Below, one piece after another: positions 8,405 through 15,904 of a stretch of DNA of 55,533 nucleotides (position 1 is its first letter; each line of letters opens with the position of its first letter). The translations under genes and the position numbers were made by a program. This DNA comes from Gammaproteobacteria bacterium (GTDB taxonomy: Bacteria > Pseudomonadota > Gammaproteobacteria > DSM-16500). The stretch is from assembly GCA_013287085.1 (NCBI GenBank), contig JABDEM010000007.1:1-55533 (forward strand). Direction: 5' to 3'. The notes under the pieces are model-generated. The model made no database searches. It was not told where the DNA came from and saw only the letters and a program-made list of their open reading frames with translations.

Positions 8405-9556
8405 ATGCAAAAGTTTGATGTGGTGATTATTGGGGGCGGAATGGTGGGAGCTTCACTCGCCCGCGCTCTCAGTACTTTACCTTTAAGTATCGCTTTAATT
8501 GATTCAAGTCCCATAGAAAAACCTGAAGATCATCGTTTGATTGCTTTAAATTACGGTAGCGTTTGTTTTTTTAAAAATCTTAATGTATGGGATGAGTTAA
8601 AACCTTATGCGGGCAAAATTCAAACCGTGCATGCATCAACGCAAGGACGTTTTGGTTCTACCCGTATTCGTGCGGAGGAATTAAATTTACCTGCCTTAGG
8701 TTATGTGGTTCCCGCTAAAAATATTAATGCCGTGTTAGCGACTCACTATAAACAGCTGCGTTTAACAGAATTAAGTCAAACGAAAGAAAGTGTTAATTTA
8801 GTTTTTGATACGGGTGAAGTCATACAGGCGCAATTTGTGATTGCGGCGGATGGCAGTCATTCTACGGTTCGTGAATTATTAAAGATTCCAACCGAGAAAC
8901 ACGATTATAAACAAACCGCTTTGGTTACTGAGACTATTTTATCTAGAGAGCATAAAAATATTGCTTATGAACGCTTTTTGAAAGAAGGTGTTCTTGCTAT
9001 GTTGCCGCTAAAGGGTGAAAAAGTTGCAACTATTTGGACGGCAAGCAATGAAAAAATAGCCGCTTTGGGTCAATTAAGTGACGAAGCTTTTTTAAGTGAA
9101 TTGCAAAGAGAATTTGGTTTTAGATTAGGGCGATTTAAGGGGTTAGGAAAACGTGCGACCTATCCTTTGCAATTTATCAAAGCCAATCAACCCCCAAACG
9201 ATAGGGTATTATTAATTGGCAATGCGGCGCGTACTTTGCATCCACTGGCTGCCCAAGGCTTAAATTTGGCTTTATATGAAGTCGCCTTATTGGCCCAATT
9301 ATTCACTGAAAAACCTCTGGATCAGATTTATCTTCAAGAATTTAACTCAGACTCTTTTTCGCAAAAGTTAAATACGCGCGTATCTCATTATTTAACCTCA
9401 CTTTTTTCTACGGATCTTGCCCCTTTAGGGGTGTTGAGACAATGCGGCATGGTAGGGATGGATATCTTAGGTGGGTTAAAAAAGCCGTTTGCGGCCTCTT
9501 TGGCGGGTCAATCGGGGCCTCTACCCCGGTTGTTTCTAGATAGCGAAAAGGTGTAA
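8405..9556 (+). CDS. ubiH: 2-octaprenyl-6-methoxyphenol-type FAD hydroxylase (ubiquinone synthesis)
   Basis: Flavin monooxygenase of the UbiH/COQ6 family, which hydroxylates the ring of ubiquinone precursors at the inner membrane. The 383 residues contain the Rossmann motif VIIGGGMVGASLARAL at about 7-22, the ADGSHS motif at about 152-157 and the GNAARTLHPLAAQGLNLAL block at about 272-290 that closes the FAD site. Position after pepP supports ubiH. E. coli has the paralogue ubiI next in line; here it is missing from the cluster, so this enzyme or a gene elsewhere must cover the other ring hydroxylation. Confidence 0.9.
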   Translation: MQKFDVVIIGGGMVGASLARALSTLPLSIALIDSSPIEKPEDHRLIALNYGSVCFFKNLNVWDELKPYAGKIQTVHASTQGRFGSTRIRAEELNLPALGYVVPAKNINAVLATHYKQLRLTELSQTKESVNLVFDTGEVIQAQFVIAADGSHSTVRELLKIPTEKHDYKQTALVTETILSREHKNIAYERFLKEGVLAMLPLKGEKVATIWTASNEKIAALGQLSDEAFLSELQREFGFRLGRFKGLGKRATYPLQFIKANQPPNDRVLLIGNAARTLHPLAAQGLNLALYEVALLAQLFTEKPLDQIYLQEFNSDSFSQKLNTRVSHYLTSLFSTDLAPLGVLRQCGMVGMDILGGLKKPFAASLAGQSGPLPRLFLDSEKV

Positions 9557-9600
9557 AATGCTTATCCTTAGTAGTACAACTTAAAAGGTATATTTTAACT

Positions 9601-9930
9601 ATGAGTAATCATATTTTAGCAATTAGTGACGGTACATTCGAAGATGAAGTTGTTCAATCACAGCAGCCCGTATTAGTCGATTTTTGGGCGCAATGGTGCG
9701 GTCCTTGTAAGGCAATAGCACCTATTTTGGAAGATCTATCCAAAGAGTATGCAGGAAAAGTTAAGATTGTTAAATTGGATGTGGATCATAATCCAGCGAC
9801 CCCGCCAAAATTTGGCGTTCGAGGGATTCCAACGTTAATATTGTTTAAGGGCGGAGAAGTTAAAGCAACACAAGTAGGATTGCTTTCAAAAACGGATTTA
9901 CTGAAATTTATTGATACTCATATCGAATAA
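9601..9930 (+). CDS. trxA: Thioredoxin
   Basis: Small cytoplasmic disulfide reductase of 109 residues, with the active site WCGPCK at residues 32-37, the buried Asp in VLVDFWA and the cis-proline loop GIPT at about 76-79. The AAAAGG ribosome-binding site lies about 12 bases before the ATG. A strong terminator follows directly at 9941, so it forms a single-gene unit ahead of rho, in the common trxA-rho order. Confidence 0.97.
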   Translation: MSNHILAISDGTFEDEVVQSQQPVLVDFWAQWCGPCKAIAPILEDLSKEYAGKVKIVKLDVDHNPATPPKFGVRGIPTLILFKGGEVKATQVGLLSKTDLLKFIDTHIE

Positions 9931-9940
9931 AAAGAAAAAC

Positions 9941-9973
9941 CCAGCCTTTTTTTAAAAAAGGCTGGATCTTTTT
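9941..9973 (+). terminator. Rho-independent terminator after trxA
   Basis: Perfect inverted repeat CCAGCCTTTTTT / AAAAAAGGCTGG centred at about 9953, followed by ATCTTTTT. It lies 11 bases after the trxA stop. The A-rich flank upstream means it may also work for minus-strand transcripts. Confidence 0.9.
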
Positions 9974-10031
9974 AGAATTTAATGTTATTTTTCGCCGAGT
10001 AAAGATAACCTCTTTCGTAAATACCTATCGA

Positions 10032-10060
10032 TTTATTCACACTTTTCAACTCTCTATAAT
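10032..10060 (+). promoter_or_regulatory. Candidate sigma-70 promoter of rho
   Basis: A perfect -10 TATAAT at 10055-10060 with a weak -35 TTTATT at 10032-10037, spaced 17 bases. Predicted transcription start is near 10067, ten bases before the rho ATG at 10077. The alternative in-frame ATG at 10059 would lie inside the -10 box, which argues against it as the start. Confidence 0.45.
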
Positions 10061-10076
10061 GGGTTTAAATATCACT

Positions 10077-11333
10077 ATGAATCTTACTGAACTTAAGAAA
10101 AAACCAGCGGCGGATCTCGTTGTATTGGCCGACGAATATGGCTTAGAAAACATGGCTCGTTCGCGCAAACAAGACATTATTTTTGCCATTTTAAAAGCGC
10201 ACGCGAAACGCGGCGAAGATATTTGCGGAGATGGCGTTTTAGAAATACTTCAAGATGGATTTGGATTTTTGCGTTCTGCAGAAGGTTCTTATCTTGCAGG
10301 ACCTGATGATATCTATGTTTCCCCTAGTCAAATTCGCCGGTTTAATCTTAGAACGGGTGACACTATTGCGGGAAAAATTCGCCCCCCTAAAGAAGGCGAA
10401 CGTTATTTTGCTTTATTAAAAGTCGACAGTATTAATTTTGATGCGCCTGAAAATGCGAAGAACAAAGTATTATTCGAAAACTTAACCCCCTTATTTGCGA
10501 ATGAACGGTTTGTCTTACAATGCGGCAATGGCAGCACAGAAGACATCACCGCTAGAATGATTGATTTGATTGCGCCAATCGGAAAAGGCCAGCGTGGTTT
10601 GATTGTATCGCCGCCTAAAGCCGGTAAGACCATGATGTTGCAAAACATTGCGCATTCTATCGCACAAAACCATCCGGATAGTTATTTAATTGTATTATTG
10701 ATTGATGAACGTCCTGAAGAAGTCACCGAAATGACACGCTCTGTACGCGGCGAAGTCATTGCTAGTACGTTTGATGAACCCGCTAATCGTCACGTTCAAG
10801 TGGCTGAAATGGTCATTGAAAAAGCCAAACGTTTGGTTGAACATAAACGCGATGTTGTCGTTCTTTTAGATTCTATCACTCGTTTAGCGCGCGCTTATAA
10901 CACGGTAGTTCCTGCCTCCGGAAAAGTATTAACCGGTGGTGTGGATGCGAATGCATTACAACGTCCAAAACGTTTCTTTGGTGCTGCACGTAATATCGAA
11001 GAAGGTGGCAGCTTAACCATTATTGCAACCGCGTTAATTGAAACCGGTTCCAAAATGGATGATGTGATTTACGAAGAATTCAAAGGTACCGGTAATATGG
11101 AAATCCACTTGGATCGCCGTATTGCCGAGCGCCGAATTTATCCTGCGGTTAACATCAATAAATCCGGCACGCGCCGTGAAGAATTATTGGCAACCCCTGA
11201 AGAAATTCAAAAGATGTGGATCTTACGTAAACTCTTACAACCGATGGATGAATTAGCAGCGATTGAATTCTTAATCGATCGATTGAAATCCACTAAGACT
11301 AACGAAGACTTCTTTGACGCCATGAAGAGATAA
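10077..11333 (+). CDS. rho: Transcription termination factor Rho
   Basis: Hexameric RNA helicase that ends transcription. The start at 10077 gives MNLTELKKK and 418 residues, matching E. coli Rho (419); the upstream in-frame ATG at 10059 coincides with a -10 box. The N-terminal RNA-binding domain carries DGFGFLRS. The ATPase core has Walker A SPPKAGKT, Walker [11 protein letters not shown] and the C-terminal arginine-finger region. The next gene starts one base inside the stop codon (TAATG), so an EVE-domain protein is coupled to rho, which is not the usual neighbour. Confidence 0.97.
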   Translation: MNLTELKKKPAADLVVLADEYGLENMARSRKQDIIFAILKAHAKRGEDICGDGVLEILQDGFGFLRSAEGSYLAGPDDIYVSPSQIRRFNLRTGDTIAGKIRPPKEGERYFALLKVDSINFDAPENAKNKVLFENLTPLFANERFVLQCGNGSTEDITARMIDLIAPIGKGQRGLIVSPPKAGKTMMLQNIAHSIAQNHPDSYLIVLLIDERPEEVTEMTRSVRGEVIASTFDEPANRHVQVAEMVIEKAKRLVEHKRDVVVLLDSITRLARAYNTVVPASGKVLTGGVDANALQRPKRFFGAARNIEEGGSLTIIATALIETGSKMDDVIYEEFKGTGNMEIHLDRRIAERRIYPAVNINKSGTRREELLATPEEIQKMWILRKLLQPMDELAAIEFLIDRLKSTKTNEDFFDAMKR

Positions 11334-11755
11334 TGACCCGTTACTGGCTTTTTAAATCCGAACCTAAGGTTTTCAGCATCGATGACCTAGCACGCCGTCC
11401 CCATAAAACCGCACCTTGGGATGGCGTTAGGAATTACCAAGTCAGAAATATGCTACGTGATGAAATCAAAGTCGGCGATCTAGTTTTTTTCTATCATTCA
11501 AATGCAAACCCACCCGGCATTGTAGGCTTAATGAAAGTCGTCAAAGCGGGATATCCTGAACCTAACCAAGATCGTCCGGTATGGTTTCAGGTAGATGTTG
11601 AATGGCAGAAAAAATTCTCAAGCATGATTACGTTAGATGAAATAAAACAAAATCCCCTGCTACAAACTATGCTCGTTGCTAAAAGAGGCAACCGCTTATC
11701 TATTACGCCTGTCAGTTCAGAAGAGTCGAAGGCTATATTAAAAATGAGTGCATAA
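11333..11755 (+). CDS. EVE domain-containing protein
   Basis: A 140-residue protein made of a single EVE domain (PUA superfamily), recognised by YWLFKSEP at residues 4-11, WDGVRNYQVRNMLRD at about 29-43 and VGDLVFFYHSN at about 47-57. EVE domains bind modified bases in RNA or DNA through an aromatic cage. Stand-alone bacterial members have no settled function. It overlaps the rho stop by one base and is likely cotranscribed with rho. Confidence 0.9.
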   Translation: MTRYWLFKSEPKVFSIDDLARRPHKTAPWDGVRNYQVRNMLRDEIKVGDLVFFYHSNANPPGIVGLMKVVKAGYPEPNQDRPVWFQVDVEWQKKFSSMITLDEIKQNPLLQTMLVAKRGNRLSITPVSSEESKAILKMSA

Positions 11756-11817
11756 GTCATTTTTAGCTTTTGGTTGTTCTATCATTTTATTCTCCTCGTT
11801 TTAAGCATAATAAAATT

Positions 11818-11854
11818 AATAAACTACCCCATTGGGGTTTATTTAGGATATACT
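11818..11854 (+). promoter_or_regulatory. Toxin-antitoxin operator and promoter region
   Basis: A palindrome CCCCATTGGGG (11827-11837), extended by AATAAA on the left and TTTATT on the right, lies 18 bases before the toxin ATG. A TATACT box overlaps 11849-11854, with AGGA at 11845-11848 as a possible ribosome-binding site. By analogy with higBA-type modules, the antitoxin would bind this palindrome and repress its own operon; that is inference. Confidence 0.5.
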
Positions 11855-11855
11855 A

Positions 11856-12191
11856 ATGATATTACAAACTGTTGTAGAAACTTCAGAATTTATTAAAAGT
11901 GCTTCCATTTGTATGGAAGAGGAATCAAAGAGAGAATTTATTGATTTTATAGCAAAAAATCCTTTTGCCGGTGATTTAATTCGTGGCACAGGAGGAGCTC
12001 GCAAGATACGATGGCAAGCCGAAGCTCACAAAGGTAAAAGAGGAGGAGTGCGGGTTATTTATTATTTTCATAATTCAGATTTGCCATTATTTTTATTCAC
12101 GGTATATAAAAAGAATCAAAAAGAAAATTTGAGCTTAATTGAAAAACAAGATTTAAAGAAAATTATTAATTTGATAGTGAAAGCATATTAA
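11856..12191 (+). CDS. RelE/HigB-like toxin of a type II toxin-antitoxin module
   Basis: A 111-residue protein of the RelE superfamily as seen in HigB/RelE-like addiction modules: FIDFIAKNPFAGDLIRGTGGARKIRW in the first half, then the GVRVIYYF strand and LFLFTVYKKNQKENLS. Members of this fold cut mRNA on the ribosome. It precedes an HTH antitoxin gene by 12 bases; the toxin-first order is typical of higBA. A palindrome upstream is the likely autoregulatory site. Confidence 0.88.
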   Translation: MILQTVVETSEFIKSASICMEEESKREFIDFIAKNPFAGDLIRGTGGARKIRWQAEAHKGKRGGVRVIYYFHNSDLPLFLFTVYKKNQKENLSLIEKQDLKKIINLIVKAY

Positions 12192-12203
12192 AAGGCGGTA
12201 TCC

Positions 12204-12500
12204 ATGACTAAATTAGGTAAAAGTATATTAAAGGGTGCCAAAGAAGCTCTTAGCTATGCTAAGGGTAAAAAAGTTAAAGTGAAAGTACATAAGGTTATTA
12301 TTCCAAAACAAGTTGACGTCAGAGCGATTCGTACAAAGCTACATTTAAGTCGCCAGGATTTTGCAAATCGTTATGGTTTTAGCTTGCGTACCCTAGAAAA
12401 ATGGGAGCAGGGAATAAGACAGCCAGAAGGAGCCGCAAGAGCTTATTTAACAGTTATTGAACGAAACCATGAAGCTGTAGAGTTAGCACTTGCAGGTTAA
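12204..12500 (+). CDS. HTH (XRE-type) antitoxin
   Basis: A 98-residue protein with a basic N-terminal half, then an XRE/HigA-like helix-turn-helix at about residues 40-85: VRAIRTKLHLSRQDFANRYG as the first helices and SLRTLEKWEQGIRQPEGAA as the recognition part. This pattern is that of the NadS/HigA-like antitoxins that neutralise RelE-type toxins and repress the operon. AAAGGCGG lies eight bases before the ATG. The cassette ends at a strong terminator at 12514 and looks like a self-contained unit inserted between rho-EVE and the His/Cys-rich gene. Confidence 0.9.
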   Translation: MTKLGKSILKGAKEALSYAKGKKVKVKVHKVIIPKQVDVRAIRTKLHLSRQDFANRYGFSLRTLEKWEQGIRQPEGAARAYLTVIERNHEAVELALAG

Positions 12501-12513
12501 TTTATGGCTATAA

Positions 12514-12545
12514 AAAAACCGCCTAGGAATTCCAAGGCGGTTTTT
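12514..12545. terminator. Bidirectional terminator between antitoxin and the His/Cys-rich gene
   Basis: Inverted repeat AAAAACCGCCT / AGGCGGTTTTT around a ten-base loop. It has a T-run in both directions, fitting the two convergent genes on either side. Confidence 0.9.
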
Positions 12546-12563
12546 AAGAGGTTGACTACTAAC

Positions 12564-12971
12564 TTAGTTAGTTTGATTAGCGTCTGTTGAAGCAGAAGCT
12601 TGATCTGCAGTCTTAGAGCTATCATCCATTTTCGTAGCATCAGAAGCATCAGAAGTTTTAGTCGCATCTGCTGCTGGTGCTTTAGGCTTAGCAGTGTGAT
12701 GACGGTGATGAGTAACATGATGCTTATGGCAAGGATTGCAACCACAGTTACATGGTTTTTTATGCATAATGTGTCTGTGGTGATGTTTAACAGTAGTGGT
12801 TTTTTTAGTCGTAGTCGCCGCTGCATCGGTACTGGTAGTTGCTGGATCTGCAGCTTGGGTTGTTGTAGTGGTAGTATCAGAACTGGTGGTCGTTGTGTCA
12901 TCAGCAAAAGCAGGGGCACATAAACCAAATGCAATTAGCGCGCTAAATCCAAAAACTAATTTTTTTAACAT
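12564..12971 (-). CDS. Secreted Thr-rich, His/Cys-rich low-complexity protein
   Basis: A 135-residue protein of unknown family. Residues 1-23 form a signal peptide ending in APAFA. Residues about 24-60 are almost only Thr, Ala, Ser and Asp. Residues about 61-92 form a compact metal-binding-looking block with HHHRH, CNCGCNPCHKHH and HHRHH. The tail to 135 is again Ala/Ser/Thr/Asp. The block has four Cys and about a dozen His, so metal binding (zinc, copper or nickel) in the periplasm is plausible but is inference. The coding strand is supported by the signal peptide; the two other long frames over the same bases are artefacts of the repeated codons. It is divergent from the FUSC gene and ends at a terminator shared with the toxin-antitoxin cassette. 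Confidence 0.75.
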   Translation of the reverse strand: MLKKLVFGFSALIAFGLCAPAFADDTTTTSSDTTTTTTQAADPATTSTDAAATTTKKTTTVKHHHRHIMHKKPCNCGCNPCHKHHVTHHRHHTAKPKAPAADATKTSDASDATKMDDSSKTADQASASTDANQTN

Positions 12972-13077
12972 ATTTTAATTCTCCATGTGAAATAATATTA
13001 ACCAAAATTTTAGCAGGTTTTAGTATAGCGCAGTTTCTGCTATAAATGGAACTATTCAATGGATCTTCGGAGCTATT

Positions 13078-14115
13078 TTGTTAACACTTAAGACCCTAAA
13101 ACTGCAACCGGATAGACTGATTCATAGTTTAAAAACAGCGATTGCTTGTCTCATCGGTTTCGTTTGCACAAAACTCATCAAATTCCATGTTGATCAGTGG
13201 CTTATTATTTCAATATTGGTTGTCATGTGCGCCCAGATTAGCGTCGGTAGCATGCTACAAAAATCTTATATGCGATTTTTGGGGACCTTGGCAGGATCCA
13301 TATTATCCGCTTTTGCTATTACTTTTTTGGGCACCTCACCCTTAACCGTTGCCCTGACCATCACCTTTGCAGGATTGGTATTTAGTTATCTCGCAACGGG
13401 TCATTCTAGCTATACGGATGCCGGAGCCTTAGGCGCGGTTACTGCAGCAGCAATTCTTATTGGCCAAAATCCTACTTTAACCACAGCAGCGGAAAGATTC
13501 TTAGAAATTAGTATTGGTATTTTAATAGCGACTCTAGTTTCCCAGTTTGTTTTACCTTTTCATGCTCGAACTTATTTAAGACAAAATCAAGCCAAAACCT
13601 TTAGACATTTACGACTTTATTATCGTAAAACGCTGTTAAATACAACCGGCGAAGATTATGCGGGTGTGGATGAAAATATTATAAAGTCTCTTATCGAGCA
13701 AAGAAAATTAGCGATTGATGCGGCTCGCGAGCCATTTAAGAAGTTATTTAAGTTATCCACTTTTAAAGAATCTTTAACTGGCGAAAGAGAAATAGCGCGC
13801 TGTATTAATTTTATGCAGATTGCTTGTGAAACTTCTCCCGAAACCAGAAAAATATTTTCAGAAGATAAAGTGATTCAATATTTTCATGAGCCTGTTTGTA
13901 AAATATTGGAGAGTATTGGGACTTCTTTTGAGCAATCTTTTAAAACACGTATTAATATTTCTTTGCCGGATGCTCATCTATTAAAATCGATGGTTCAGGA
14001 CTCTCTTTACTCTTTAGCAGAGAATGACAAGGTCTACGCCTATTCTTTTTTATTTTGTGCAGAGATATTGCTCAGACGTATACAAGAATTGATCATTCTA
14101 ATAAGCCACTCTTAA
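13078..14115 (+). CDS. FUSC-family / aromatic acid exporter-like inner membrane protein
   Basis: A 345-residue membrane protein. About six hydrophobic segments occupy residues 15-165 (for example WLIISILVVMCAQISVGSML and FLEISIGILIATLVSQFVLP), followed by a cytoplasmic, mostly helical C-terminal half. This is the single-module FUSC/ArAE-like layout, half the size of AaeB. Family members move aromatic acids or drugs, but the substrate here is unknown. The start is a TTG at 13078 with CGGAG five bases upstream; no ATG fits. A short imperfect palindrome (TATAGC...GCTATA, 13024-13044) lies in the leader and could be an operator. Confidence 0.8.
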   Translation: MLTLKTLKLQPDRLIHSLKTAIACLIGFVCTKLIKFHVDQWLIISILVVMCAQISVGSMLQKSYMRFLGTLAGSILSAFAITFLGTSPLTVALTITFAGLVFSYLATGHSSYTDAGALGAVTAAAILIGQNPTLTTAAERFLEISIGILIATLVSQFVLPFHARTYLRQNQAKTFRHLRLYYRKTLLNTTGEDYAGVDENIIKSLIEQRKLAIDAAREPFKKLFKLSTFKESLTGEREIARCINFMQIACETSPETRKIFSEDKVIQYFHEPVCKILESIGTSFEQSFKTRINISLPDAHLLKSMVQDSLYSLAENDKVYAYSFLFCAEILLRRIQELIILISHS

Positions 14116-14156
14116 GATTTCCTTAAGGTTGATAGGTTAAACTGAAGTCCTATAAT
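14111..14156 (+). promoter_or_regulatory. PmrA-type box and promoter of the small acidic protein-trmB operon
   Basis: CTTAAG-ATTTC-CTTAAG at 14111-14127 is a perfect match to the PmrA half-site pair YTTAAK-N5-YTTAAK. It is followed by TTGATA (14129-14134), 16 bases and TATAAT (14151-14156). A second possible -10, TAAACT at 14138, lies ten bases after the box, the same spacing as in the 49 kb promoter. The box is known from Salmonella, Legionella and Coxiella; its use here is inference. Confidence 0.6.
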
Positions 14157-14176
14157 TCATATGAGGGTATTTTGAT

Positions 14177-14506
14177 ATGACTTATTCTAATTCTAAAAAC
14201 GAAGAGTTAAAGCGTTTCAAAGAGTTACAGTATTTGGCCCTGGCCCAATTAATAGAAGAAGAACGCTATGAGGAGTATGAGGAAGAAGAAGAGTGGTTAG
14301 AATTTGAACAAAAATTAGAACGCAAAAGGAAAGCAAAATTAGCGAAGGATATTATCGATCTTTTAGCAGTCTTAGAGATTCTTGCCCCTTTACCTTATCA
14401 TGAATATAAGCAATATATGCTGCTACGTTTTTTTACACCTAGGGACCCTCGACTGGAAAAGTTAATCGATCCCTCTTTAGAGTCAGAGTTAAATAATAAA
14501 TTATGA
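14177..14506 (+). CDS. Small acidic, coiled-coil-prone unknown protein
   Basis: A 109-residue protein I do not recognise. Residues about 8-60 are strongly charged and helical, with a run EERYEEYEEEEEWLEFEQKL followed by basic ERKRKAKLAK. The second half is more hydrophobic (IIDLLAVLEILAPLPYHEY). No signal peptide or membrane segment. ATG at 14177 lies in a short leader with GAGGG upstream. It has its own strong promoter with a PmrA-type box and overlaps the trmB start by four bases (ATGA), so it is the first gene of that operon. A role as a secreted effector is possible only by analogy with other PmrA-controlled genes. Confidence 0.72.
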   Translation: MTYSNSKNEELKRFKELQYLALAQLIEEERYEEYEEEEEWLEFEQKLERKRKAKLAKDIIDLLAVLEILAPLPYHEYKQYMLLRFFTPRDPRLEKLIDPSLESELNNKL

Positions 14507-15210
14507 ATTTTAAATCAGTAGAATTTCCCCGAAGAATCCGCAGTTATGTACGGCGCGATGGCCGTATGACGGAAGCACAACGGTTAGCTTACGAAGAAAA
14601 TTTGCCTCAATTTGGTCTAGCGATTGAAAATAATAAAATCGATTTAGAAAAAACGTTTGCGCGTAACGCACCGACTATTTTAGAAATCGGTTTTGGTTCT
14701 GGCCAGTCATTACTGGCGATGGCTATAGAGCACCCTGAATATAATTGCATTGGCGTTGAAACCTATTTGCCGGGCATTGGTGCAGTTTTATTAGGTATGC
14801 AAAGGCGAAAAATAAATAATATTCGGCTTTATCATGCAGATGCTGTCGAAGTATTAGAAAAATGTATTCCAGAAAATAGTTTAGCCTGCATACAAATATT
14901 TTTCCCCGATCCTTGGCCTAAGCGTAAACATCATAAGCGCCGCTTAATTCAATTAGAATTTATAGAATTAGTAGCAAGTCGTTTAATGTCTGATGGGATT
15001 TTACATTTAGCGACCGATTGGGAACATTATGCAGAACATATGATGAAAGTCTTATCGAGCTCAACTTCTATCATAAACTTAGTCGGCGAAAATCAATTTG
15101 CCGATCGTTCCGAACATCGCCCCATTATCACTAAATTTGAGCAGCGCGGAATCAAGCATGGACGTAAGATTTGGGAGTTACAGTTTGCAAAAAATAAGGT
15201 AACATCCTAA
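14503..15210 (+). CDS. trmB: tRNA (guanine46-N7)-methyltransferase
   Basis: Adds the N7-methyl group to G46 in the tRNA variable loop, using SAM. The 235 residues include the N-terminal RIRSYVRRDGRMTEAQ, SAM motif LEIGFGSGQSLL at about 64-75, and the diagnostic DPWPKRKHHKRRL at about 143-155. Translation is coupled to the upstream small acidic gene by an ATGA overlap. A beta-barrel protein gene follows after 22 bases. Confidence 0.96.
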   Translation: MNFKSVEFPRRIRSYVRRDGRMTEAQRLAYEENLPQFGLAIENNKIDLEKTFARNAPTILEIGFGSGQSLLAMAIEHPEYNCIGVETYLPGIGAVLLGMQRRKINNIRLYHADAVEVLEKCIPENSLACIQIFFPDPWPKRKHHKRRLIQLEFIELVASRLMSDGILHLATDWEHYAEHMMKVLSSSTSIINLVGENQFADRSEHRPIITKFEQRGIKHGRKIWELQFAKNKVTS

Positions 15211-15232
15211 ACCAAGGATAAGGAAAAAGAAT

Positions 15233-15904
15233 ATGCGATGTGGAATTAAAATTGGAATTTTTGCGCTATTACTGGGCCTCACTGGGTTGGCGCAAGCTAA
15301 ATCAGATGGCACCGGCTTTTATGTTGGAGCTCAATTAGGTCTTTCTAACACTCATAATAAAAGTACGCAATTATATACGACTGATCCCAATACAGGAGAT
15401 AAAATTCCTGTACCACCCAATACACTTTCCAGCCCTTCAAATACCGGCGGGGGTTTTAGATTTTATGTGGGCGATACTTTTACACCCCATTTTGGCGCAG
15501 AAATTGGTTATAATTATTTTTCTCCCTCAAAGTATGGTTCACCTCCATCCCCCTATGATAAGCAGATTCCTAATGGGGCCAGTGTCCAAGAATATGCAGT
15601 AGATTTTGATGCGGTAGCCAATTATAGATTTTGGGATGTTTTCGGGGTATTTGGTAAAGCGGGTATTGCTGTACTTAGAGAAAACTTATCCTCTAGTTTA
15701 GTTAATACCGGTCAATCTCAAAACTATACGACCATTCGTCCCTTAATTGCTGTAGGGGTCAGTTATAATTTAACGGATAGTTTAATGTTAGATTTGACGG
15801 ATATGGAAATTAATGGCGGAGGAAAAGTTCAAAAGATTAGCTTTATTTCTTTTGGTATTTCTTACCATGCAGTAGACCCTATCTGCGGCCAATTTTTATG
15901 TTAA
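15233..15904 (+). CDS. Outer-membrane beta-barrel protein
   Basis: A 223-residue protein with a signal peptide ending GLAQA at about residue 22, then alternating strands typical of an eight-stranded OmpA/opacity-like barrel: GFYVGAQLGLSNTH opening, FRFYVGD, AEIGYNYF, DFDAVANYRFW, VFGKAGIAVL, PLIAVGVSYNL and a final ISFISFGISYHAV. Adhesion or porin function cannot be told from sequence. The C terminus, DPICGQFLC, runs past the last strand and has two Cys, which is unusual for this fold. It may be cotranscribed with trmB and overlaps the end of convergent hemW by nine bases. Confidence 0.82.
   Translation: MRCGIKIGIFALLLGLTGLAQAKSDGTGFYVGAQLGLSNTHNKSTQLYTTDPNTGDKIPVPPNTLSSPSNTGGGFRFYVGDTFTPHFGAEIGYNYFSPSKYGSPPSPYDKQIPNGASVQEYAVDFDAVANYRFWDVFGVFGKAGIAVLRENLSSSLVNTGQSQNYTTIRPLIAVGVSYNLTDSLMLDLTDMEINGGGKVQKISFISFGISYHAVDPICGQFLC

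Noticed and set aside
12497..12934. A 145-residue reading frame and two plus-strand frames over the His/Cys-rich gene
   Set aside because: All arise from the same repetitive Thr/Ser/Ala codons read in other frames. Only the frame 12564-12971 has a proper signal peptide and family-like composition.
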